From contig NZ_JAJQXA010000020.1 of assembly GCF_021245985.1 (NCBI RefSeq), forward strand, positions 1 through 64,000: a DNA stretch of 64,000 bases, read 5' to 3'. A program made the position numbers and the translations under genes. The stretch comes from Flavobacterium soyae (GTDB lineage: Bacteria > Bacteroidota > Bacteroidia > Flavobacteriales > Flavobacteriaceae). The notes beneath the pieces are model-generated. The model was not told where the DNA came from. It did not search any database and saw only the letters and a program-made list of their open reading frames with translations. Below, piece after piece: positions 1 to 8,985 of the stretch (position 1 is its first letter; every line of letters starts with the position of its first letter).

Positions 1-51
1 AATCAGCAAGAAATAAAAAATTATCTTGAAAGTGGAATCCGAAAAACCTGA
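1..51 (+). CDS. 3' end of a truncated upstream gene
   Basis: Frame 1 from the first base reads 16 sense codons and a TGA stop, with flavobacterial-like codon use and a charged helical peptide (NQQEIKNYLESGIRKT). It is followed within 50 bases by a terminator whose T-run lies on the plus strand, which fits the end of a plus-strand gene entering from the left. It is far too short to assign a family. It could also be chance, since any open frame of this length is weak evidence. Confidence 0.4.
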   Translation, partial: NQQEIKNYLESGIRKT

Positions 52-91
52 ATTAATGTTTTTAGTGGACAATCTTGTTTTTACCAAAAAA

Positions 92-126
92 AAGAAGCTG
101 TCCTTTTGAGACAGCCTCTTTTTTTA
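92..126. terminator. Bidirectional rho-independent terminator
   Basis: GCTGTC (97-102) pairs with GACAGC (110-115) around a 7-base loop. The stem is flanked by an A-run on the left and a T-run on the right, so it can stop transcription from both sides. It lies between the partial plus-strand gene and the converging M28 peptidase gene. A degenerate relative of the same hairpin follows the first narK gene near 37449. Confidence 0.75.
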
Positions 127-182
127 TGATTGAAGATTCAAAAAACCTCTGTCACTTTGTAACTTTGCTCCTTTGTAACTTA

Positions 183-1205
183 TTACTTAATCGGTTTATC
201 AACCACTGGTCTATTCTCTCTATTTGCTAAATCCCAAGCCAGTACAAAAGCCAGTTTTGTTCTTTTAGTTAAAGCATCGTATTCGATTTTTTGAGGTTCG
301 TCGCCTTTACCGTGGTAATCTTCGTGAACTCCGTTGAAGAAGAAAATTGCCGGAATACCGTGTTTTGCGAAGTTATAGTGGTCAGAACGCTCGTAAAAAT
401 GATTTGGATCTGCTGGATCATTAAATTTAAAATCTAAGTCCATTTTGATGTATTTTTCATTTTGAGCCACAACCGCATTGTGTAAGTCAGATGATAATCT
501 GTCAGCACCAATTACATACACATAATTGTTCGTATTAGCATGTTCAACATCGCGACGTCCGATCATGTCAATGTTGATATCTGAAATAGTATTAGCAATT
601 GGAAATAAAGGATTCTCAGAATAAAAACGAGACCCGTGTAAACCATGTTCTTCACCAGTTACGTGTAAAAACAAGATAGAACGTTTTGGTCCGTGGCCTT
701 GCTTTTTTGCTTTCGCGAAAGCTTTTGCCATTTCGATAACAGCAACAGTTCCGGAACCATCATCGTCAGCTCCGTTATACACTTCGCCGTCTTTAATTCC
801 AACGTGATCGTAGTGAGCAGAAATTACCAAAACTTCATTTGGTTTTTCAGAACCTTCGATGTAAGCCCAGATATTTTCAGAATCAGGTAAATTTTGATTG
901 CGTTTTGCATTTAAATATGATGCAGGAATATGCTGGTAATAATCCGATGCACCTTTTGGGAACGATACACCGTTTTTTTTGTATTGCTCAATCATATAAA
1001 GACCAGCTTTTTTCTGTCCTGCAGATCCAGTTTCACGACCCTGCATTTCATCTGAAGCAACAATATATAGCATTTTTTTTAGATCTTTTTCAGAGATAAG
1101 TTTCACGTATTTCGTTGGGTCCGAATTATCTTTAGATATAACTGACTGTGCATTTTTACATGAAAATGCTGAGGCAATTAATAATAGAATTACAATTTTT
1201 TTCAT
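183..1205 (-). CDS. M28 family zinc aminopeptidase-like lipoprotein
   Basis: The 340-residue protein has a signal sequence ending in a lipobox (SAFSC, Cys16), so it is probably an envelope lipoprotein. The M28 co-catalytic zinc motifs are present: HYDH at 131-134, NGADDDGSG at 144-152 (bridging Asp147), GEEHG at 184-188, a later Asp (NIDMIG, about 213) and HEDYH ending at His298. This family cleaves N-terminal residues from peptides. Substrate specificity cannot be read from sequence. It lies just downstream of a DUF3667 gene on the same strand, 6 bases away, and ends before a bidirectional terminator. A second, larger M28 enzyme lies at 6290-7768. Confidence 0.9.
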   Translation of the reverse strand: MKKIVILLLIASAFSCKNAQSVISKDNSDPTKYVKLISEKDLKKMLYIVASDEMQGRETGSAGQKKAGLYMIEQYKKNGVSFPKGASDYYQHIPASYLNAKRNQNLPDSENIWAYIEGSEKPNEVLVISAHYDHVGIKDGEVYNGADDDGSGTVAVIEMAKAFAKAKKQGHGPKRSILFLHVTGEEHGLHGSRFYSENPLFPIANTISDINIDMIGRRDVEHANTNNYVYVIGADRLSSDLHNAVVAQNEKYIKMDLDFKFNDPADPNHFYERSDHYNFAKHGIPAIFFFNGVHEDYHGKGDEPQKIEYDALTKRTKLAFVLAWDLANRENRPVVDKPIK

Positions 1206-1211
1206 TTAATA

Positions 1212-2180
1212 TTAGTGTAAATTGATAAATGTGTATAAAACATAAAATGTTAGTAAAAATAGAATAAAAAAGAAGTTAATAAAGAATAATATGACGCTTT
1301 TAACAAACGATACAATTCTGCTTTCTCCATAAAAACGATGGTGTGCAGGATAAAAATAATAACACATCCAAATTGTGCCTGCAACATTAACTATACTGGC
1401 AATAAAACTAATCGGGCTGTCCTCTCCAAATAATCCAACGACTCTTTCTACAATAAACATAATGAGGAAAATGAGCAGTAAAAACGAGAAATAATGCAGT
1501 GTAAAAATCCCGTGATCAAAATAATACCATTTCTTTTTGTTATGGAAAATCCATAGAAAGAAAGCGAAAAACGGCATGATTATAAACAGGATTTTGGGAA
1601 TATTATGGAAAAAGGATTCAATGAATTTTGTTACAATTTCTCTTTTGGTATTATTCTCTGTAACATGAACTGATTTTTCATATAACCAGTATTCAAGCTC
1701 TGAGAGTTTTTCATCTTCCTTACCATACTTTTGAATCGAATCGATTTCTTTCATCGTTTTTAATTCAAAATGGGTTTTGTACTTACTTTTAACACCATCT
1801 TTATCCTGATTAATGAGTTTTGTAGAAATTTCTTTTTCACCTTTACTGATCTGATCGCCTACTTTACTTGGAAATATGGCAATTAAAAGAAAAGTAATAA
1901 AACTGATAAAAATATAAAGACGAACGGGCGCCAGATAAGACAATCTTTTTCCTGAAAGATATTCTTTTGTCAGTGTTGCCGGCTTAAAAAGAAGGTTGCG
2001 TATTGTTTTCCAAAAAGCATTTTCATAATGCGTTAAATCTTCAAAGAAATGAATAAACAAATGATGAAACGTTTTTCTGGAATCTGAATTTTCCTGTCCG
2101 CAGTTTGGACAAAATTTTTGTTCAACAACATACCTGCAGTTTAAACAGGTTTTGTCTTCTCTAATTTTGTTATGTGACAT
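1212..2180 (-). CDS. DUF3667 family membrane protein with N-terminal zinc ribbon
   Basis: The 322-residue protein opens with a CLNC...CPNC zinc-ribbon-like pair (residues about 12-28). Next comes the segment THYENAFWKTIRNLLFKPA, characteristic of DUF3667, a family common in Bacteroidota with no known function. A first transmembrane helix (about 88-106) is followed by a charged 80-residue stretch and then four or five hydrophobic helices to the C-terminus. The gene ends 6 bases before the M28 peptidase gene, so the two may be co-transcribed. No catalytic residues are evident. Confidence 0.85.
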   Translation of the reverse strand: MSHNKIREDKTCLNCRYVVEQKFCPNCGQENSDSRKTFHHLFIHFFEDLTHYENAFWKTIRNLLFKPATLTKEYLSGKRLSYLAPVRLYIFISFITFLLIAIFPSKVGDQISKGEKEISTKLINQDKDGVKSKYKTHFELKTMKEIDSIQKYGKEDEKLSELEYWLYEKSVHVTENNTKREIVTKFIESFFHNIPKILFIIMPFFAFFLWIFHNKKKWYYFDHGIFTLHYFSFLLLIFLIMFIVERVVGLFGEDSPISFIASIVNVAGTIWMCYYFYPAHHRFYGESRIVSFVKSVILFFINFFFILFLLTFYVLYTFINLH

Positions 2181-2218
2181 TGGTTATTTTTGGTTGATTT
2201 GATTTTGGTTATTGGTTT

Positions 2219-2345
2219 GCCCGCTGATTATACGGGTTAAACGGGTTTACAATGATTTTTGCTACGAATTACACGAATTTTCACGAATTAATTTTATTAT
2301 AATCAGTGCAAACTCGTTTAATCAGTATCATCCGTGTGCCATAAA
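2219..2345. repeat. Interspersed CACGAATT/GATTA-type fold-back repeat
   Basis: The gap between the DUF3667 and hydrolase genes contains short degenerate modules (CACGAATT repeated, AATCAGT, CGGGTTAAACGGG). The same modules recur at 48206-48343 and 51063-51268, where they form clear terminal inverted repeats. Here the ends are more degenerate (GCCCGCTGATTATACGG at one end, TCATCCGTGTGCC at the other). No open reading frame is supported. Confidence 0.5.
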
Positions 2346-2350
2346 AGGTG

Positions 2351-3124
2351 TTATTTTTTAAGAACTTCGTTTAAAAAAAGCTGTAAATGTTCAAATGATC
2401 TTTTTGCAGCAACGGCATTGTAAGCAGCGCCTTTTGAATTGTCATTTCCGGCTTCAGGATTTGTAAAAGAGTGTACAGAATTTGCATAATAAATCATTTG
2501 CCAGTCGGCTTTTGCATCACGCATTTCCTGTTGAAAAGAGGCAATTTCTTCTTTTGGAACAAAAGGATCATCAGCTCCGTGACAAATTAAAACTTTAACT
2601 GAAGTTGGTTCGGTTTTTCTGGCTGCATCTTTACCTAAACCGCCATGAAATGAAGCAATTCCTTTTACGTTAAGATGTCCGCGAACCGCTTCAAGAACTC
2701 CGGTTCCTCCAAAACAATATCCAATAGCTGCAATATTATCAGCATTTGCCCCCGATTTTACTAATTCCTGCAAAGCTGCATTGATTCGTTTTTGATAAGC
2801 TTCGTAATTTGTTTTATAAAAACCGGCTTGTTTTCCCGCTTCAGATGTATTTTTAGGATAATTTCCTTCTCCATAAATATCAGCGATAAAAACATGGTAA
2901 CCTAGTTTTGATAACTCTTCAGCAATTCCTTTTGAAGCATTATCGATTCCTAACCAGGCTGGTAACAGCAAGATTCCGGGATTGTTAGCGCTCTTTTTAG
3001 CAGATTTTATAAATAAACCATTCAATGTCTGGCTTCCTTCAGCATATTTTACGGGTTTTAATTGTGCATTCATAGTAGTTGAAAACAATATTGCGGCAAA
3101 AATAAGGGTGGCTAAATTTTTCAT
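2351..3124 (-). CDS. Dienelactone hydrolase family protein, exported
   Basis: This is an alpha/beta hydrolase of about 257 residues. The start is placed at the second Met (MKNLATLIF...), because that gives a clean signal peptide ending in MNAQ. A longer frame beginning at 3145 adds seven charged residues before it. The nucleophile motif GYCFGG (Cys about 137) is the cysteine type seen in dienelactone hydrolases. An Asp in HGADDPF (about 185) and a His in VHSF (about 218) complete the triad. The family hydrolyses cyclic esters and related substrates, but the presumed periplasmic location leaves the substrate open. It is separated from the acylase gene by a terminator and so probably has its own promoter. 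Confidence 0.85.
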   Translation of the reverse strand: MKNLATLIFAAILFSTTMNAQLKPVKYAEGSQTLNGLFIKSAKKSANNPGILLLPAWLGIDNASKGIAEELSKLGYHVFIADIYGEGNYPKNTSEAGKQAGFYKTNYEAYQKRINAALQELVKSGANADNIAAIGYCFGGTGVLEAVRGHLNVKGIASFHGGLGKDAARKTEPTSVKVLICHGADDPFVPKEEIASFQQEMRDAKADWQMIYYANSVHSFTNPEAGNDNSKGAAYNAVAAKRSFEHLQLFLNEVLKK

Positions 3125-3167
3125 TTTTTTTACAATTTTTAACAAATATCAGAAATATTATGTTACA

Positions 3168-3205
3168 AAAAAACCTCGCAAGCTATTTCACGAGGTTTAT
3201 TTAAC
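3168..3205 (-). terminator. Terminator after the acylase gene
   Basis: AACCTCG (3172-3178) pairs with CGAGGTT (3191-3197). Read on the minus strand the stem is followed by a run of T. It sits directly downstream of the acylase stop codon and closes the Lrp to acylase transcription unit. Confidence 0.75.
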
Positions 3206-3223
3206 ACATTTTATCAACCAAAA

Positions 3224-5422
3224 TTATTTTCCGGGATGATAGGTTCGTTCGGCATTTTTAAGAACGTCTTCTTTATAAAACAAAACATCTTTAAATTGCC
3301 CGTTTCTATACATTTCTGCCTGATCTGTAAAATGCTTTGAATTGGCATCGCCGCTGTTTCCGCCGGCAAGTAATGATTTTGCTTTTATTTTTGGTCCAAA
3401 TTCAACAGCGCACACAAAACTGTTTCCATTGTAGCCGTATCGTTTTTTAGAATTATTTTGATAATTAGCTTTAAAAGAAGGTAAACTTCCCCAGGAACCG
3501 GGACCATAACCAATTGGTAAACTTGGTTTAGTATCATCATATTTTAAATCAATTTCGCCGCTTGAACGCTGAAAACGATTGACTTCGCCCCAGGCGGTTT
3601 TCCAAGTTCTCCATTTTGAGTTAAGTTCTTTTATAACTGTTTGCAGCTGCGGAATCATTTGCGATGCAACAGCATTTTTTGCAAAGTTTTTAGTGTTTTC
3701 AACCTGATCTAATTCTCCTTCATCAATATAAGCTTTCTGAATAATTGGGTCTAATTTATATGCCCATTCAACGGCTAAAGTTGTAGCAGCAGAATTTTCT
3801 TTGGCATAATAATCCCAGTTTTTCAGAATCGAAATAGGTTCTGCTAATTCCGAATATTCAACAGATTCCGGTTTTATATTTTTTTCGAATGCATCAATTA
3901 AGCTCGGAATTAATATTTCAAAAATGGACAATTTAGTATCATAACCATTGGCGATAACTTTGTCTAAAGTATATTTTTCGTTGTTACTGAAAATTCTAAC
4001 AGCATTTACACCTCTAAAATTTTCACCGTCCGGTGCCATATATGGAATATAATTTTCTTTTTTCGGACTATTATTTCCTGCGACAGAAAATGGAGTAGAG
4101 TTACAGTTTTGAAGCCAGCCATTTACTGGATTATACAAATGAACTGTTTCATTAACATCATGCAATCCTTTCCATTGTGTTTCAGAAATTGAGCCGTCAA
4201 TAACTTTTGCCCAATTTAAATTTTTATCCCGAATTGGAATAAAATTGCCGTGCCAATACGCAATATTTCCTTTGCTGTCAGCATAAACCGTATTATTAGA
4301 AGTATTGGCTTTTAAATCCATTGCTTTTTTGTAATCATCAAAATTAGTCGCTTTTGTTCTAACCCAGCTCTGAATCAAACTTGTCATCGAGCGATTATTC
4401 GATTTTAAACTAATCCATTTTCCATCACGTTTGGCCATAATTGGACCGTTATTCGTAGCGTAGGTTTTGAATTTCTTTGGAACTAGTTTTCCTTTTTCCA
4501 GATATTTTATCGTGATTTCTTTTTCAATAACGGGTAAAAGTTTAGAATCAAATTCGTAGAAAAATTTTCCATTTTTATTGGTGATTTTTTCGGCGTACAT
4601 ATCGGCAACATCAACATTTGAAGAAGTATGCATCCAGCCGCAATTTTTATTAAAACCCTGATAAATAAAAAACTGCCCCCAGGTTACGGCGCCATAAACA
4701 TTTAAACCTTCTTCGCTTGAAATTTGTACTTCGGGCCTGAAATAAAATGTTGTATGCGGATTAATGTATAAAATCGAATTCCCACTTTCAGTTTTTGATG
4801 GAGCAAAGGCAAAACCATTTGAGCCTGTCTGCACATATTTTTCCCTTTCTACATACGCCACTTTATCAGTATTTCCAGAGTAAAAAGCTTTTAATTCTCC
4901 AGTTGAAAGATCTGCGGTACTAATGGCGCCAATACTTCCGTCAGTCCAAAGCAATGGAAACCACGGTTCAAAATGTGTTAAAAGTGCAGGTTTTACTTCG
5001 GGATGTTTGTAGAGATAAAAATTGATGGCATCGGCATAACTGTTCAAAAGTTTTTTAAGCCAGTCAGGTGCTTTTTTATAATCTGCTTTTGTTTCATCAA
5101 CATCAATTAAAAGTTTAATTTCTAAATCATTGTATAAAACCGATTCGCCTTTAATTTCAGCAAGTCGACCTAATTTTTCTATATAATTCATTTCGATTCT
5201 TTTAAAATCGTCTTCGCATTGCGCATATAATAAACCAAAAACAGCATCGGCATCGGTTTTTCCGTAAACGTGCGGAATTCCCCAATTATCACGGATTATA
5301 GTAACTTTTTCAGCCAGTTTTTCTAATCGGCTAATTTCTTTTGTGCTGATTTTTTGTGCCGAAAGTTGAAAACTGAAACAGATAAAAAAAGTTATTTTTA
5401 AGATTTTAGAATACTGAAACAT
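3224..5422 (-). CDS. Penicillin acylase family (Ntn hydrolase) protein
   Basis: The 732-residue protein has a signal peptide ending SFQLSAQ. The N-terminal region carries the family motif IIRDNWGIPHVYG and an acidic AQCEDDF segment typical of the alpha chain. Ser201 in the TGSNGFAFAP motif is the expected N-terminal nucleophile of the beta chain after autocleavage. Members hydrolyse amides such as penicillins, acyl-homoserine lactones or N-acyl amino acids, and the substrate here is unknown. The gene starts 2 bases after the cyanophycinase stop, so they are almost certainly co-transcribed and may be translationally coupled. The length is normal for the single-chain precursor. Confidence 0.9.
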   Translation of the reverse strand: MFQYSKILKITFFICFSFQLSAQKISTKEISRLEKLAEKVTIIRDNWGIPHVYGKTDADAVFGLLYAQCEDDFKRIEMNYIEKLGRLAEIKGESVLYNDLEIKLLIDVDETKADYKKAPDWLKKLLNSYADAINFYLYKHPEVKPALLTHFEPWFPLLWTDGSIGAISTADLSTGELKAFYSGNTDKVAYVEREKYVQTGSNGFAFAPSKTESGNSILYINPHTTFYFRPEVQISSEEGLNVYGAVTWGQFFIYQGFNKNCGWMHTSSNVDVADMYAEKITNKNGKFFYEFDSKLLPVIEKEITIKYLEKGKLVPKKFKTYATNNGPIMAKRDGKWISLKSNNRSMTSLIQSWVRTKATNFDDYKKAMDLKANTSNNTVYADSKGNIAYWHGNFIPIRDKNLNWAKVIDGSISETQWKGLHDVNETVHLYNPVNGWLQNCNSTPFSVAGNNSPKKENYIPYMAPDGENFRGVNAVRIFSNNEKYTLDKVIANGYDTKLSIFEILIPSLIDAFEKNIKPESVEYSELAEPISILKNWDYYAKENSAATTLAVEWAYKLDPIIQKAYIDEGELDQVENTKNFAKNAVASQMIPQLQTVIKELNSKWRTWKTAWGEVNRFQRSSGEIDLKYDDTKPSLPIGYGPGSWGSLPSFKANYQNNSKKRYGYNGNSFVCAVEFGPKIKAKSLLAGGNSGDANSKHFTDQAEMYRNGQFKDVLFYKEDVLKNAERTYHPGK

Positions 5423-5424
5423 GT

Positions 5425-6276
5425 TTATTTGATATTAAATTTTTGCCCGGCCGTATAAATGCTCATTTCTAATTTTTCAATCGAAATGAGATTGTCTTTT
5501 TTAGCTTTTACAATACCTTTTGGATTTTTGAAAACAATCACTTCACTTTCTCCTGCAACTTCTACTTTGTTATTTCTAACAATAATAGCGGTTGCTTCGT
5601 CAATTCCAATTCCGGTTAAATCAGGAAATTCAATCAATGCAGAAAGCAAACGATTGTAACGGTTTCTCTTTAAAAAATGCTGATCGATAACAACCGTTTT
5701 TAATAAGCCCAAACCTTCATCAGTTTCGAGATTATCGTATTTAATAACAGAAAAAGTTCCTGTATACTCTTTTTGTAATTTTTGGTTTCCGGTAATCATT
5801 TTTTCAGACATTACGGCTGCTCCGGCGCTTGTTCCAGAAATTGTACTTCCGTTTTCGTACGCTTTTAAGATTGCCGTTTTTATGGGAGTATTATGAACAA
5901 CTTTCATAAAACGGGTTTGATCGCCGCCGCTTATAAAAATCAATTTTGCTTTTTGAACTGAATCTGTCAGGGTTTTGTTTTGTGCTGTTTCTTTGTTGAA
6001 ATTCAGCATCACAATTGGGTTTGATGTCAGTTTTACCATTTGTGTTTTAAAAAATATAAACGAACTGTCCGGTTCTTCGCTAGACATTGGTAAAACCACG
6101 ATATAATCTTTTTTGCCCAATTCTGCTGCATCTAAAACCTGTTTCATTAAATCATCAGAACGATCGCCGCCGCCAATAATAAATAATTTTCCCTTTGGAT
6201 TTTGCGCCTGAACAAAACAGCTTGTTAATAGCAAAGACAGAATTGTAAACGATTTGATAAGAAGCTTATTTTTCAT
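5425..6276 (-). CDS. Cyanophycinase-like S51 peptidase, exported
   Basis: The 283-residue protein has an N-terminal signal sequence. LLTSC could be a lipobox, or cleavage could follow FVQAQ. The fold markers of S51 peptidases are present: FIIGGGDRSD near 33-42, ISGGDQTRF near 115-123 and the nucleophile elbow GTSAGAAVMS with Ser150. Cyanophycinases release beta-Asp-Arg dipeptides from cyanophycin. Related S51 enzymes cleave aspartyl dipeptides. It is flanked in the same operon by an M28 peptidase and an acylase. The divergent rocD gene would degrade ornithine, the product of arginine breakdown, so use of an arginine-rich polymer or dipeptide is a reasonable inference but not proven. Confidence 0.85.
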   Translation of the reverse strand: MKNKLLIKSFTILSLLLTSCFVQAQNPKGKLFIIGGGDRSDDLMKQVLDAAELGKKDYIVVLPMSSEEPDSSFIFFKTQMVKLTSNPIVMLNFNKETAQNKTLTDSVQKAKLIFISGGDQTRFMKVVHNTPIKTAILKAYENGSTISGTSAGAAVMSEKMITGNQKLQKEYTGTFSVIKYDNLETDEGLGLLKTVVIDQHFLKRNRYNRLLSALIEFPDLTGIGIDEATAIIVRNNKVEVAGESEVIVFKNPKGIVKAKKDNLISIEKLEMSIYTAGQKFNIK

Positions 6277-6289
6277 GGTTTATCTTGGT

Positions 6290-7768
6290 TTAGTTTGGCT
6301 GATTTTCAATGAATTTTAAAAGAGAATTGTTGACAATAAATAAAACATCCTGTATTTTATCTAAATCTACTTTTGAAGCTATGTCTCGCGGCGTATGATA
6401 GTCATCGTGAAAGCCGCTGAAAAATGTCATAATCGGAATTCCTTTTGCGGTAAACGAAGCATAATCGCTTCCGGAATGTCCGTTAGTTTCCCATAAATCT
6501 AAAGTAAACGGATTTTGAAGTTTAGCGTTGCTTTCGCTGGCAATTTTCTTTAAGTATTCTGTTTCTTTTTGGGTTCCGATGCTAAGAATTCGATGGGTTT
6601 TATCTTCAGACGCACTTCTCGAAATCATATCCATATTGATACAGAGAAGTATTTTTTGATTTTTTAAATTCTGAGCAAAATATTCACTTCCTAGAAGTCC
6701 CATTTCTTCGGCAGTCCAGGATGCGAAGAGAATATTATATTTAGGCTGTATTTTAGATTCTGACCAGTTTTTTGCCAAAGCCAGCATTCCAGATGTTCCA
6801 GAAGCATTATCATCTGCACCATTATAAATAGAATCATTTTTAATTCCTAAATGATCGTAATGCGCACCAACGATAATTGTTTTTGTTGTGTCTTTTCCGG
6901 GAATAAACCCTAAAACATTTTGAACTGGAAATGTTTCAGATTGTAATTCTATCGAAAAATTGATTTTTACATTTTTTAATAGAGTAGAAGTGAACTCTTT
7001 TTTTGTTGAAATAGAAGTTCCTGAAAAAAGACTTTCTGCAGTTACTTTACTAATTCTAAAAACGGGAATTGCTTCTGATTTTGAGTTTTCTAAAGAATGA
7101 AAAACTTCGTTTTCTTTAGCGGTTTCAGGTTTAAAATTTTCTTTCGTATCAATAATAATCAATGCAATCGCACCGTTACTAATGGCAGTTTTTAGTTTGG
7201 TTTCCTCTAAATCATTTTCTTCGGGAAATATGTTTTTGAATTTTTTATATGCTGGAGAAGTGCTGTCGTTATCGTTTGGAAATCCGCTAAAAATAACAAC
7301 GATTTTGTTTTTTACATTAAGGTTTTTGTAATCGTCGTAGTTTTCTTTTGATATATTTAAACCATAACCGGCAAAAACTACTTCGGCTTCTTTTTTCTGA
7401 ATGGATTGCGAAATTGGAGTAACTTCAAAATCTTTTTCAGAAGATAGAGAAATGGTTTCTGCATTTCCCTTTTTGATTTCTAAAGTGGCTTTTTTTACGG
7501 AATGTTCCTGAATTTTAAATTCCTGAAAAAAGGATTTTCCGTTTTTATTATAGGGTTTCAGTTTATAAGAGTACATCGCAGATGCTATATAAGTGGCGGC
7601 TATATAACCGCCTTTTTGATTGGCTTTTCGGCCTTCCATATAATCAGAAGCTAAAACAGATAATGCTTCTGCAAAATCACTTTTTACAGGATTTGAAACC
7701 GTCGTTTGCGAAACAAGTATTGATTTACAAAAGAATAATGCAAAAAAGATTAGTATTCGTAAACGCAT
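6290..7768 (-). CDS. M28 family peptidase with PA-domain insertion
   Basis: The 492-residue protein has an N-terminal signal sequence. After a leader segment containing LASDYMEGR, residues of about 130-285 form a protease-associated type insertion. M28 motifs follow: GAHYDHLG near 300, NGADDNASGT near 318, EEMGLLGS near 356, NMDMISR near 380 and a terminal DDYHTPRD. It is an extracytoplasmic aminopeptidase, with specificity unknown. It begins 19 bases after the Lrp-type regulator and ends 13 bases before the cyanophycinase gene, forming a compact operon. Confidence 0.9.
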   Translation of the reverse strand: MRLRILIFFALFFCKSILVSQTTVSNPVKSDFAEALSVLASDYMEGRKANQKGGYIAATYIASAMYSYKLKPYNKNGKSFFQEFKIQEHSVKKATLEIKKGNAETISLSSEKDFEVTPISQSIQKKEAEVVFAGYGLNISKENYDDYKNLNVKNKIVVIFSGFPNDNDSTSPAYKKFKNIFPEENDLEETKLKTAISNGAIALIIIDTKENFKPETAKENEVFHSLENSKSEAIPVFRISKVTAESLFSGTSISTKKEFTSTLLKNVKINFSIELQSETFPVQNVLGFIPGKDTTKTIIVGAHYDHLGIKNDSIYNGADDNASGTSGMLALAKNWSESKIQPKYNILFASWTAEEMGLLGSEYFAQNLKNQKILLCINMDMISRSASEDKTHRILSIGTQKETEYLKKIASESNAKLQNPFTLDLWETNGHSGSDYASFTAKGIPIMTFFSGFHDDYHTPRDIASKVDLDKIQDVLFIVNNSLLKFIENQPN

Positions 7769-7787
7769 ATTTCACCAGATAAATTAA

Positions 7788-8240
7788 TTATAAAATGATA
7801 TTTCTTTTAAAAGCACAGCCCAATTCAATAATAGAATCGGTTTTGGCGATTCCGGGAATATTGTCGATTTTCTCGTAAAGAATTCTTCGCATGTGTTCAT
7901 GATTCTTTGCCACAATTTTGATGTAAAGCGTAAATGAACCCGTTACATAATAACATTCAGTAATTTCGGGAATATTTTTTAATTCTTCGATAATTCTGTC
8001 AGAATCAGAATCTTTGTTTAAAGTAATTCCGGTAAAAGATGCCCAGTCGAACCCAATTTTTTTCTCCTGAATAATAGGTTTTATACCGCCAATTATTCCT
8101 TGTTCTATTAATCGGTTAATGCGCTGGTGTACCATTGTATTTGATATTTTCAAATTGGCAGCAATGGCAGAAAAAGCCATTCTTCCGTCTTTTTCTAATT
8201 CTTTAATTATATTGATATCAAATTCGTCTAAATTATCCAT
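7788..8240 (-). CDS. Lrp/AsnC family transcriptional regulator
   Basis: The 150-residue protein has the usual layout: an N-terminal winged helix (residues about 5-55, with the segment SNTMVHQRINRLIEQGII as recognition region) and a C-terminal RAM ligand-binding domain (about 65-145). It is first in an operon of peptidases and divergent from rocD across 745 bases. Lrp/AsnC proteins commonly sense amino acids and control adjacent catabolic genes, so control of rocD and of its own operon is inferred. The ligand cannot be deduced from sequence. Confidence 0.9.
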   Translation of the reverse strand: MDNLDEFDINIIKELEKDGRMAFSAIAANLKISNTMVHQRINRLIEQGIIGGIKPIIQEKKIGFDWASFTGITLNKDSDSDRIIEELKNIPEITECYYVTGSFTLYIKIVAKNHEHMRRILYEKIDNIPGIAKTDSIIELGCAFKRNIIL

Positions 8241-8300
8241 TTCGTAATGTTAATTTTGTTTTTTCAAATTTTGTTTTTGAAAATAAATATGTTTTTTCAG

Positions 8301-8790
8301 ATGTCCCGATGGGACATTTTAACGTGATTAAATTATTTTTTTTCTACCGATCTGTAACTCCTATGGAGTTAAGCTGCTAAACGTTTCATTTTTTTAATCT
8401 TTATTTGAAATAAATTCTTGTTTTACTGTATAGTCCTTATGGGACATTTTAACGTTGTCTTATTCTTTGATTTCTACCGATATCTAACTTCTAACGGAGT
8501 TGTGCTGCTAAACGTTTATTTTCAAAATATTTTGTTTGAAATAAATTCGTGTTTTACTGTATAGTCCCTACGGGACATTTTATCGTTGTCTTATTCTTTT
8601 CCCTACCGATATTTAACTCCTAACGGAGTTGCGCTGCTATTGATTTTATTTTCCATAATTCATTATGAATTATTGATGATATTACCCTTTTTTAAACATT
8701 TATCCATCATTTCAAAGGTATCTCGTAGAGATAAAATATCGGTAGCATTAAATATATCGTCCCCAGCAATTAGTCCCGTAGGGACTACAC
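8301..8790. repeat. Array of paired-hairpin (REP-like) elements
   Basis: Three direct copies occur at 8301-8383, 8431-8517 and 8561-8640 with a period near 130 bases. A fourth inverted copy lies at about 8718-8787. Each unit has hairpin A (GTCCC-N3/4-GGGAC), a spacer with CTACCGAT, and hairpin B. Hairpin B varies but keeps its pairing: AACTCC/GGAGTT in copies 1 and 3, AACTTC/GGAGTT (with a G-T pair) in copy 2, ATCTC/GAGAT in copy 4. The direct copies also share GCTGCTA(AACGTTT) at the right end. The array fills most of the regulator/rocD intergenic region. Confidence 0.75.
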
Positions 8791-8935
8791 TATATAACCA
8801 TAAAAGTAGCCATTTTTTTTAATAAAAGATTATAAAGTCAAAATTTCTAAAAATTAAATTTGATTCTATATTGTTTTAAAAACACCTATTTTGACTTTGT
8901 AATCGTTAATATGAAGTCAAAATATACTTTTTAAG

Positions 8936-8965
8936 CTTGTGGATTTAGAAAATTTATTACTTTTG
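8936..8965 (+). promoter_or_regulatory. Predicted rocD promoter
   Basis: TACTTTTG (8958-8965) matches the Bacteroidota -7 consensus TAnnTTTG. A TTG at 8937-8939 lies 18 bases upstream in the -33 position. Transcription would start about 15-20 bases before the rocD ATG. Confidence 0.55.
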
Positions 8966-8985
8966 CTTTTTTAAAGTTAAATATC

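Noticed and set aside
8301..8790. CRISPR-like array between Lrp and rocD
   Set aside because: The units are long, degenerate and palindromic, without uniform short repeats and unique spacers, and there are no cas genes.
8586..8822. 78-codon open frame on the plus strand within the Lrp/rocD gap
   Set aside because: It runs across the paired-hairpin repeats and reads their palindromes, with no signal, family pattern or start context.
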